A DNA stretch of 64,000 nucleotides, taken from positions 613,361-677,360 of the forward strand of contig NW_014575563.1 of assembly GCF_000708205.1 (NCBI RefSeq), written 5' to 3'. The stretch is from Mixia osmundae IAM 14324 (lineage: Eukaryota; Basidiomycota; Mixiomycetes; Mixiales; Mixiaceae). The notes beneath the pieces are model-generated. The model was not told where the DNA came from. It worked only from the letters and a program-made list of their open reading frames with translations, and did no database searches. This document shows positions 55,404-64,000 of the stretch, one piece after another; position 1 is the first letter of the stretch, and every line of letters begins with the position of its first letter. A program made the position numbers and the translations under genes.

Positions 55404-58138
55404 ATGGGCCAGCAACAGTCTGCGCCGCCATCGGCAGGTCCTACTTCGCCAGTACAGCAGGCTGGCTTCACTCACCAGCGATCAGAGCGCCGAAGCAGAA
55501 GGAGCCCTTCGTCCAGCGCCAGGCAACGACACGATTCTCCTTCTCAGGCCTCCCGACGGAGCCAGCACAGCAACAACAGCAACAGCAGTCTTTCGACCCA
55601 GGAGGAAGAAGACGAGGACGAGAGGGTCCAAACTCGGAGGAGGACGAGCGAGGAGCGACCCCCTCTGGACCGCAATCCTTCCTCCTCGACGAGCTCGACT
55701 CACACGATCACCTCTCTCAATCGCCCTCATCGTCAGTCGTCTCGTCTGACAGGGTTGAGTAGCGGGAGCAGCGCTAGCGGGCAAAGCAGAGTCAAAGCGC
55801 TCACTCAAGACGGACGCCGAAAATCGATCGCCTTGCCCGACCTCGACCCGGCTCTACTCGGGCCTTCTGCGTCATCGCTGTCACCGACCGGCGAATCTGC
55901 CTCGAGGAGGATACAGAACGCATTCTATCAGCGCGGGAACGCAGGCCCTGCTTCGATGGGTCAAACACTCTCTGCGCCTGCGGGCGCTCTCGATGACGAA
56001 AGCGATCTTCAGACCAGCAGCGAACCTGGCCCCTCGCGCTGGCGAAGGTCACTCTCACAGAAGCGTTCGAGTGGGAGCGGGACGAGAGAGAGGACCGCTA
56101 GCGCGGCCAGTGCAGCGAGCAGCAACATCATTGGCACGCAGCATCAGAACTCGCCCAATTCCTCCTCCCCCAGTCATCTGCCCGAGCCCCGACCGGGCAG
56201 CTCCCAGTCGGGCTTCAGGTCACCCTCGGACTCATCGCTCTCTGTATCACAACAGCAACAGGGTACCTCGCCCACCAATCGGGCAGGGCCAGGGATCGAG
56301 TTTGCAAAGTCGACAGCCTCGACCCAGACATCGTTCGTCCATCATAACGATCACGAGCTCGGCGCTGCCGCCTCTTCCACTAGCTCCCTCTTGCCGCCTC
56401 CGCTTGGCTATACATACGACCGGTACATCGATGGCCAATCGAGACCATCGACTGAGTCTGACGATGCATCGGCGCCAAGCCAAGCAGCCAGCTCCTCAGA
56501 GAATGGCAGAGACTCCCTTGAGACCGGCATGACATCACAGCCACTTTCTCGGGATCCATCTTCGGGTAACGCTGTCTTGTCGCCCATGTCGGGCACGCCC
56601 AAAGCCATCGCGTCTGCTTACGACGAGTCCAACGAAGAAAGCCAGCCTGTCGACCTCGAGCACTTTTCTCCACCCCAGGTCTCTGCGGAGATCGATTCCA
56701 ACCAGCTCAATGCGTTCAATATGACCCAACTGCCGCCTCTGCAAGTGCCTCAAGATACAATCGTTGCGCCCCTCTTTCCTGCCAACGTCGCTTTGCCGCC
56801 GCCTATCGCGCTGCCACTTGTCGGATCTGCATTCGCCAAGGACGGCTCAGGCAAGCCAGCAAATGAGCAAGGCGATCGTCCCTTGGACGCTAGTCCAAAG
56901 ACGAGATCGCGCGTCAACAGTGCCAACGCAGGCGAGGCGCTCGCACAGCATCAAACACTCGATCAACTTACCGGCTTAGCCGGGCTTGATCAGAATGCAA
57001 TGGTCAATGCCATCTCGCCCGAAGAGTCTACGCTTGTCTCGCCCATTCCCATCTTACCGCCCAACGTCATGACGGCGGCGGCGCCCATCGCTGCGCTCAC
57101 CAATCTCGCCAATCCTGCTGCGGCAGAAGCAGTCAAGAACGCTACTGTCGATCTCGGAGCAGGTCCAGAAGGCGTGCCCACGCTACTCACTTGGCGTCCC
57201 GGCAACCGAATAGGAGGCGAAGGCGGCCCGGATGGCACGGGCGAAGGCGCGAGTAAGAAGGGACCGGAACGCGTCTATGTGACCGGCACATTTGCCAATC
57301 GATGGCAAACTAAGATCGAACTTTCCAAGAAATCGCAAGTAGCCACCCGTCTGCTCTTCTTTCGAAGCTGATCTTCGAGGATTCACAGGAACGCAACTGA
57401 CTTCTCTGCCCTCATATCGCTGCCGCCTGGACCTCATCGTCTCAAGTTCATCGTAGACAAGCAATGGAAGACGAGCAAGAATTTGCCCTCTGCGACAGAT
57501 CAAGACGGCAATTTGATCAATTATCTTCAAGTCAGTGGACACCTTTGCCTGGCCCGTGCCGCAAGCTGATCCGCTGGGCAGGTACACCCGTCTGGACAGC
57601 GTGGTATTCCACGCGTCGTCACTGCGCCGACGGATGATTCAGAAGAAGAGGAGGATCCAGAAGAGCACATCTGGTGCTCTGATATCCCACCCGAGCTCAT
57701 CGCATACGGCGAGGCTTCGGATGCGGCGGAGGACGCGATCGAACAGTATCTCAGCAGCCAGCAAGGCGAGCCCACCGACGAGACGCCCGAGCAAGCGAGG
57801 GAGAGGATAAACAAACGATATTTGCCGTCCCTCGTGCAGCCACCTGCGTTACCTGCACAGCTCGAGCGAGGCGTGCTCAACTCGACCGCGCTTGTTCCTC
57901 AAGGCAGCGGTGATGATCCGATGATCCTGCCTAAACCGGATCACAGCGTCATCGATCATCTTGCAGCCAGTCCCATCAAACAGGGTCTCCTATGTGTGGG
58001 CATCACTAAGCGATACAAACGAAAGGCAGGCGTGCTCGGGTCAGCATCTGCTCCTATGCTGACTTTGTATTCCGTTTGCAGTACGTCACCACGGTATTCT
58101 ACAAGCCCATTCAGGCGATGCTTCCTGCACAGCCATAG
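55404..58138 (+). CDS. AMPK/Snf1 kinase beta subunit (Sip/Gal83-like)
   Basis: Exons 55404..57334, 57389..57530, 57582..58025 and 58082..58138 give about 857 residues. The start MGQQQSAPPS fits N-myristoylation. About 580 mostly disordered Ser/Gln-rich residues follow. The carbohydrate-binding module reads LLTWRPGNRI, VYVTGTFANRWQTKIELSKK, FSALISLPPGPHRLKFIVDK and NGLINYLQ-like DGNLINYLQ. The ASC domain has EHIWCSDIPPELIAYGEA, KPDHSVIDHLAASPIKQGLL, TKRYKRKYVTTVFYKPIQ. Beta subunits tether Snf1 alpha to gamma and set its location. Introns one and three need GC donors (AATCGCAAGT and AAGGCAGGC). An in-frame GT two codons after the latter would add two residues not found in the family. Confidence 0.93.
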
Positions 58139-58341
58139 ACGAAGCTCGCCACCACTGATCTGTCAAGATGTGTGCAATAGGGGGACGAAATGTCAAGTGT
58201 TTTGTAGCTTCTACACATGCAATACATTGGAAACATAACTTTCAGTCACACAGCGTGGGATGCGAATAGTTGCGTAATGTCTGAAGCGCAAGAAGGCCGG
58301 CTCGCTTGCACGCGAGACGTGGATGTCGTGAAGTGTCGGGA

Positions 58342-59928
58342 TCAGTTGTAGCCTCCATAGATATCCGGCAGATCCTGTCTCTGCTGCTGTTGTGGGTAGG
58401 CCTGTCCTTGGATCTGCGAATTCGGGTATGCCTGTCCTTGTGCGTGCGTCTGTGGCTGTCCGTAGCTCGCGTAGGGCTGCGCGTAGTGTGTGGATTGATA
58501 GTACTGCTCAGCAGACGGTTGCTGCTGATAGTAGGCATCCTGAGGTTGGTAGCTCGCTCGTTGATAATGATCCTGCGAGCCTGGCAAAGCGAGTGGTGCG
58601 CCGGTCATGTAGTTGTCATTGCGTGCCATTGAAGGCGTCTGGGACATCAGAGATCGTCCGGAATTGGTACGACCGAGCGCAGACATGTTGACATTGTCAT
58701 TGAATGACGGTGGCGACTTGCGCTTGATCGTGCCCGCTTGCGATGAGAGATCTGTGGGCGGCAAAGAGGGCAGGATGTCGTTGAGCTCTTCTCGTGGCGA
58801 GTGCTGCTGTCGAAGGCCAGTGGGAGCCTGTAGACTTCCCATCGAGCCACCATGACTGTGGTTGTTGAATGATCGCGACGAAGGTATTGCGCCCGCACCA
58901 TATGCGAGCTGTGCGCATCGTCAAAGCATCAGTCTACCTTAGGGCGGAGGAAAGATGACGCACCTTTTCGTCAAGATCTTGGCTGTGATCAGAGTCCGAG
59001 CGGTGATCAATTGTGTTACTCGGTCCGAAATCGACAGAGTTGTATCGGTCTTCGAACCTCTTGCTCGGCTTGAACTTGAGCTTGCGAATAATACTGCTGC
59101 AAAGTGAGCTTTGAAGCAGGCCTTGTAGCTAAGCTTTGCTTACGTCCAAATGATGTAGATAAGGGCTATACTGCCTGCGATGCTTGCAATGATGATGATC
59201 GCCTTCTTGCCAACCCCGGCATGAGATGACGAGCTTGACGAGTCCGGCGAGCTCGTTGCAGTCGCACTTGCCGAGGACGAGATGATGGACAGCGAGTTGC
59301 TTGTGGTGGACGAAGCAAGCGTAGAGGTGCTCGTGCGCGTTAGCCGGCTGGATGACGAGCTACTGGTGACCAGACTAGTCGTGCTTGTCGTGACAGACGA
59401 TGAGCTGACGGACGAGCTTGTCGTCGGCAAGCTCGAGGTCGATGACGATGACGATGAGCTCGACGCTGGCACGGTCTGCGAAGCAGTCGAGGTCGTTGAG
59501 TCGGCAAAGAAACTGCTCAGGGCAGAATCGATGCCGCCGAAGAAGCCACCGTGACTGCTGGTACTCGTCGGACTCGCGGAACTGCCTGTGGACGTCGGCT
59601 GTGCTGTCGCCGTCGTCGTCGCGCCACCGCCGCCGCCGAGTATGCCCGCAATGTCAGGAAAGCCTTGACGCTTTTGTAGTTTGATCATCTCTGGCTGGCT
59701 ACGTTTGTCCTGTTGAAGAGGGTCACTACGCCTTTGCTTCGCAAGCGCACGGCCAAAGGCGTTGACGCGATGACGACGCTGACGAGCTCGCTGACGGATC
59801 AAGTCATGCTCATCGCCATGAACTCGCCTTTGTAGATTACTGTCGGCTCGTGTGCCATCCAGTGAGCTAGCGAAACAAAGGGCCACGTGGCTAGCTGCCA
59901 GAGCGATGACGACGATCCGCGTGAACAT
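58342..59928 (-). CDS. Ser/Thr-rich single-pass surface protein, sensor-like
   Basis: Exons 59928..59144, 59096..58964 and 58908..58342 give 494 residues. Order: signal peptide (MFTRIVVIALAASHVALCFA), a basic stretch ending in a KR site (LQKRQGF) like a Kex2 cleavage site, a Gly run, and about 130 residues almost wholly Ser and Thr that should be O-mannosylated. Then come a membrane helix (AIIIIASIAGSIALIYIIWT), a basic stop-transfer (RKLKFKPSKRF), and a cytosolic tail rich in Gln and Tyr. This is the build of Wsc/Mid2-type wall sensors, but no WSC domain is present and the family is not recognised. Confidence 0.75.
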
Positions 59929-60471
59929 GATCGCAGTCTGATTGAGTGATGGTATATAGGAATAGAAGGAGTGTGTGTTTTTCGGTCAGATGTGCCTGAC
60001 TGCCTGCTGGCTCAGCTTCGAGCGTGCAGAGTTGTCGCCTGGCAGACGAGATGGAACGTCGACAGGTCCGTGCGTGACGATTCTCAGCGAAGAGACCGGC
60101 TGTAGCGAGCCGTGCGGGCGTGTGCGTGTGCGAATGCGATCAATGCAAGTGTGGCGTCCCGTGATGCGCTACAAAGAACAATAGGCGTGACAAAGGCGGC
60201 GCGCCAGCGACTATGCTGCAGGCTTTCAGCACGTCTGACTTGCCAGTCACCGTGAAGGATCAGCCCGGCCGACTTGTCAGATCTCAGCGAGGTGTCTGCT
60301 TCTCGATCGCACTGTTCTCCCTTTGGCTTTGGCCGAGAGCTGATCTGGTCGACGACGCGTCGAAAGCGCGATAAAAAGGAACGACGCGCCGCGGATGCCA
60401 GCGCCCTCAACTGCGCGCGCTCATTGGCAGCAACGGCGATGCTTGCGGCGAGTATACATGCATACACATAC
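59929..60471. other. Intergenic stretch, no gene recognised
   Basis: Promoter of the surface protein and 3' region of the HGSNAT-like gene, both on the minus strand. Frames on both strands look like chance; no splice pattern or family motif was found. Confidence 0.5.
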
Positions 60472-62009
60472 TCAGAAGAATCTCCAAAGACTGTCTGCAC
60501 CGGTCTTGTCCTTGAATCTGAGCTCATAAACATTAGCATGGGACGAATGATACGTGCAGGACTCACCTGAGATATGACCTGCACGCAAAGTAGAGTCCGA
60601 ACAGGCCGCCAAAGTACATGATGGCGACTTTGCCTGCACCTCCCCGCACCGGTTGTTGCAAGAATGACCATATCGCTGGCGACACGTAACTGAAGACGAG
60701 CATATGCGCAATGAAGAAGAAAAAGGACGTCCGGCCAAAGACGATTAACGGCAGCCGCTCTGCTACTTTGGCGGGTATCAGGGACAACGCTGCCATGAGC
60801 AGGAAATTGACGCCGATCCAGAGAGATGAGTATGCGACATCTGGCGAATATTTGATGCTGTAAAGAAAGCTGAATACAGAAGTGTAGTACGGATTGTGAT
60901 CTGACGGCAGATGAGTAGTTTGGGTTTGCTGAGAAGGTAGCAACCCGTCGCTTGTATTGCCCCAGCGAAGTACTCGCGTCGAAACGAACAGCGCGAAAAG
61001 AACGACGCCGAGAGCCTGCAGGAGATCAGCTAGGTTGCCTAATGAATTTTCGGACTTACAATGTTGACAGCCAGGATGGAAGACTCGGTGCGCGTTTTCC
61101 GGCTGAGCCAGCGGCCGTACAGCAGGCCCAAAAGGGCAAAGGACAGCCACCCAATTGGCGAGTAGAACAGTACGCAGCGATAGATAGCCAGCTTGCTCCA
61201 GTCCCCTCCGGATGTAGCAGGCACAGGCTGGAACAGCGCGTAGAACCAAAAGGATCGATCTCCGACGGCGATGTCTGGACTGGGGCAAAGGAGAACAGTC
61301 ATCGCTTGTAGAGCAACGATGGATGCTGCAAGGAATGTGTCTCCGATCCATTGACAGCCTCGCAAAGTCATCTTTGTACGAGCCGCGAGCGCATCCTCAC
61401 TTTGCGTCAAGGCGAGCAGAATGATGCCGGACAGCGCATAGACCCAGCCAAGCATCCAGAGAGGCGTTGTAAACATGACTACCTGGAAGCGTGTAGCGAC
61501 CAGCTGGCCAATTGTCAGAGCTTGATTTGCAAAGAGAAGCAGAAAGCCCCGCAGGACGAAGTGCCGAATGAGTCTCGGCGATTTCCATTGTAATCTGAGT
61601 CGTGATTTTAGGAAGTAGACGTTGCCTATCCCCAGCAGGAGAACGAAACCGGGAGCACAAGCATGTGTGAGAGTCCTCAATGTGTAATGTAACGGTGTCG
61701 GCCATTCTGTCACTCGATTGGAATAAGTTTCACCGCCGTGCGCCCAGTTGCCCAGAAAGAGCGAAGCGTGATCGATGGCCATGAGGACGATCAATAGTCC
61801 CCTGAGTAGATCTAGCGAGAGGAGCCGTACTCGTACTGGAGCATTGCGCTTGACTGCATCCGCAAGCGATCTGCAAGGAGAATGACTAAGCTGCTCCAAA
61901 TGCGCAAAGTTGAGCTGGCGACCCACAAATCGTCTTCCTGAGCATACGTGGTAGCGTCTGGTAACAGCCTTGTCGATTCAGACACATCGTGATCCGCGGA
62001 AGGCGCCAT
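60472..62009 (-). CDS. HGSNAT-like multipass acyltransferase (DUF1624/YeiB-like)
   Basis: Exons 62009..61948, 61870..61060, 61015..60567 and 60517..60472 give 455 residues. LLSLDLLRGLLIVLMAIDHA is the diagnostic first membrane segment of heparan-alpha-glucosaminide N-acetyltransferase and its bacterial kin (R-G, then the DH pair). About nine more membrane segments follow, with LTHACAPGFVLLLGIGN, ILLALTQSED and FGRTSFFFFIAHMLV. The tail (DSLWRFF) recurs in fungal members. Animal HGSNAT passes acetyl from cytosolic acetyl-CoA to lysosomal sugar. The fungal substrate is unknown, a wall or vacuolar sugar being one guess. The small leader exon (MAPSADHDVSESTRLLPDAT) has a dileucine-like sorting signal (ESTRLL). 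Confidence 0.85.
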
Positions 62010-62137
62010 GGCTTGCAGACCGCTCAGACAGACAGGGCGACGATGTGCGTAATCCGATGATATTTCAATATCAATTGACAGCGGATTGCTGAAGAAGCGC
62101 TACGCGTTCTGCGCGGTACGACGCCCGTAATGCATGT

Positions 62138-63508
62138 CTAAGTGACCAATACAAAGATGAGAAAGAAGACTGTCAAGAGTCCAAAGACTTTGAGCATGAG
62201 CCACTTTGCCATCTGTCAGCACATAGACGCCAGCAACGCAAATTGAGGCTTACCCTGTTCGACTGCACAGATGAGAGATACTTGAGCAGCTCCCTTTGCG
62301 CGCCCTGGACATTTGTCGCGATATCGTGCGTATCCGCATCTATCCTCTGCACAGTCTCGCCCTGCTGCGCTACCATTGTCGCCAGCTGTGAGAAGATGGA
62401 CCCTAATTCGGCGATGGTGGACTCTATTGACTCTATCGCCGTCGAGCGCTGCCCGAGGTAATTGTCCTGCGGCTCCCTATCAATGATCCGATACGGATTG
62501 ATCCAGATGGCGTACTTGTTGCTCCATCATCTCCATCTGCATGTATTGCCCATCTGCACTCTGTCCTTGCTGGCTCGGCCCCCCACCCATGTCGAGCGCT
62601 AAGAAATCTGCAGAGCCGTCGGCTTTCGCCTTGCCTTTCTCCTGGGCGCCAAATCCGCCCGTCGCAGATGTCATGCCGAGCGGCGTGGCGCTTCGTGCCG
62701 CTATCGCTGTGCCGGTTCCCGCTTGTGCATAGAGGGGAGAATCTGGACGAGAAGGCGGTGTAGAAGCAGCAGTGGAGCGAGCACGGAGAACTTTCCACGT
62801 CAGTGAGCGCCTTTGCCGACCTGACAGAGCGAGTGCTGACCTGATGCAGGGCCTGCGGAAGGTCCTGGCTGTGTAGAGTACCCGAATTGCTCCGTCCGTG
62901 ACTTTGTTGCCTTCATGTTCTGCTCGAAGCTCTCGTCAATACTAGGCGGCGCGTGTCGAGCGCTGGAAATACCTGAGTGCGGACTTCTAAGACATCCTTG
63001 AAATTCATACTCGTCTTTGCCAAGGTTCCCTGTAGCATCATGACGACGTTGTTGTTATGTTCTTCGACCTGTTTCGAGCCTTTGCCGCTCCCGCCAGCTT
63101 GAGCCTGACCGGACCGAACAACGAGCTGCAGCTTTGCAATCTGCGCATTGAGATTGTTGATGTCTTGCTTGATGATGTACGTCAGCTCTGAGATCTCGAC
63201 AGGCCTGTCATCGAACAATGTCTTCCTCTTGGCCACTGCATTATGTTCGTTCGCCGTCAGCGCTTTCGTTGCTCAAGGGCCAACAACGTACGTTGAGCTA
63301 ATTTGCCCAATTTTGCGGTCGTCGACTGGATGTCTTTGCCGATCTGAGCAGCCTGTCGTGCGAATTCTGTCCGTTGCGCTGGCTGTGAGCTGCCAGAGGG
63401 CAACAACCGCTGCTTGTGCTCGGATGGCAAGTGAGCCGATCTCAGCCTGATCGTCTCGACGCAAGACTTGAACTCTGCCGTCCGTGACGTTGCCTTTGAG
63501 GTTGACAT
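62138..63508 (-). CDS. SED5: Golgi t-SNARE syntaxin 5 / Sed5
   Basis: Exons 63508..63292, 63235..62973, 62919..62841, 62790..62516, 62466..62254 and 62203..62138 give 370 residues. The N-terminal SRTAEFKSCVETIRLR matches the Sly1-binding peptide position of Sed5 (DRTSEFQ). The Habc part includes LAKRKTLFDDRPVEISELTY and IIKQDINNLNAQIAKLQ. The SNARE motif reads MEMMEQQDNYLGQRSTAIES, IESTIAELGSIFSQLATMVA and QQGETVQRIDADTHDIATNV, with the zero-layer Gln in FSQL. A C-terminal anchor (WLMLKVFGLLTVFFLIFVLV) ends at residue 370. It is the acceptor SNARE for ER-to-Golgi and intra-Golgi vesicles. Confidence 0.94.
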
Positions 63509-63836
63509 CCTCCGAACAAGCCAATCCGGCCCAATGAAGGTAGCAGCAAGCCGACCGACTTGTCAGGCGCCGAGGACTGGCGCGCTCGAAATTGTCGACG
63601 TGGCGTTTGCCTGGCGCGCCGCGAACAAGTCCTTGCAAGGGAGCCTCGGTCAGACTGCAGGCATTCGTAGGCGATCAGGCTCATGAAGGGCTAGGAAGGA
63701 GGAAAGAGTCATCGCATCCGACCGGCTGCAGATCGCGCCTCGTCCGACAGACAAAGTCAAGGTTGCATACCGCGCTCTCAGCGCCGGCTCACCTCGCAAC
63801 GGCCAAAAGGCCCTATAGACTCGGCCAAACTCAGCT
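63509..63836. other. Promoter region of SED5, nothing else recognised
   Basis: Short open frames are present on both strands but carry no motif. It should contain the SED5 promoter and perhaps that of a plus-strand gene starting near 63837. Confidence 0.4.
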
Positions 63837-64000
63837 ATGGTGAGATTCCATCGCACGATCATCTCACACTGCTACTTACTCCACTTGCAAACAGCCTATG
63901 CTGCTAGAAGTCACGGTCCGTCGTCACCTATCTATGCCTTGCCAATCGCTCATGCTAGCTCATGCCCGCAGCGCAAGGCGCTCGTCCGCTCAGAGCGTGT
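63837..64000 (+). CDS. Possible 5' end of a gene running off the right edge
   Basis: An ATG at 63837 is followed at once by GTGAGA; an acceptor (CTTGCAAACAG) ends at 63894. Joining them gives MPMLLEVTVRRHLSMPCQS, then a run rich in Ala, Arg and Ser with no acidic residue (AHARSARRSSAQ), like a mitochondrial presequence. A start-codon-only first exon also occurs in ERV14. Without the rest of the gene this stays a guess. Confidence 0.25.
   Translation, partial: MVRFHRTIISHCYLLHLQTAYAARSHGPSSPIYALPIAHASSCPQRKALVRSER

Noticed and set aside
59282-59684. Plus-strand acidic/Val-rich frame opposite the Ser/Thr-rich stalk
   Set aside because: Mirror of the TCG/ACG/AGC codons on the minus strand, where signal peptide, stalk and membrane helix make one coherent protein.
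1-64000. CRISPR arrays, insertion sequences, bacterial operons
   Set aside because: Dense spliceosomal introns and eukaryotic families show nuclear DNA; no regularly spaced direct repeats or transposase frames were seen.

Overview
The window reads as nuclear DNA of a fungus, most likely a basidiomycete with a small, packed genome. About 34 protein genes that I can model fill 64 kb on both strands, roughly one per 1.9 kb. Nearly all are split by short introns of about 45-100 bases, and neighbouring start codons are often only 70-250 bases apart. Protein families seen here (Cdc7, Dcp1, Mdm31, Sed5, Erv14, Smc5/6, AMPK beta, Rac) are fungal or general eukaryotic. Density, GC-rich coding and intron load would fit a compact Pucciniomycotina genome such as Mixia, but that placement is inference. 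I saw no transposon, CRISPR array, rRNA or tRNA gene.

Layout. 1-6 kb: RPS11 (cut by the left edge), a RING E3 ligase, an R3HCC1-like RRM protein, an FG nucleoporin and a small membrane protein. 6-14 kb: an ABCC/MRP transporter back to back with mitochondrial MDM31, then cytochrome b5. 14-28 kb: SMC5, two small unassigned genes, ITP pyrophosphatase, a CASTOR-like ACT-domain protein, AIM19 and SMC6. 28-36 kb: ERV14/cornichon, a lysophospholipid acyltransferase, RAC1, tRNA pseudouridine synthase PUS3, mitochondrial ribosomal protein L2 and a WBP2-like protein. 36-46.5 kb: CDC7 kinase, 14-3-3, a voltage-sensor-like protein, the branched-chain keto acid dehydrogenase E1 beta subunit, a zinc-knuckle reading frame, an unexplained 1.5 kb, and a STRAP-like WD40 protein. 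46.5-55 kb: a secreted SGNH (rhamnogalacturonan acetylesterase-like) hydrolase, an unknown protein, the serine palmitoyltransferase small subunit, synaptobrevin, COX19, DCP1 and a Nudix hydrolase. 55-64 kb: AMPK beta subunit, a Ser/Thr-rich single-pass surface protein, an HGSNAT-like acyltransferase, syntaxin SED5, and perhaps the start of one more gene at the right edge.

Genes with related jobs: both heads of the Smc5/6 complex lie 5 kb apart; ERV14, synaptobrevin and SED5 serve secretion; CASTOR-like, AMPK beta and 14-3-3 belong to nutrient signalling; MDM31, AIM19, RML2, COX19 and BCKDHB act in mitochondria.

The most unusual feature is splicing. Hand-joined, family-consistent gene models need about ten GC-AG introns out of roughly 120, far above the about 1 percent usual in fungi. 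They also need an 8-base internal exon in the STRAP-like gene, a 12-base exon in RAC1, and a first coding exon holding only the start codon in ERV14. Exon joins were made by eye from phase, splice signals and family alignment from memory, and were not checked against transcripts.
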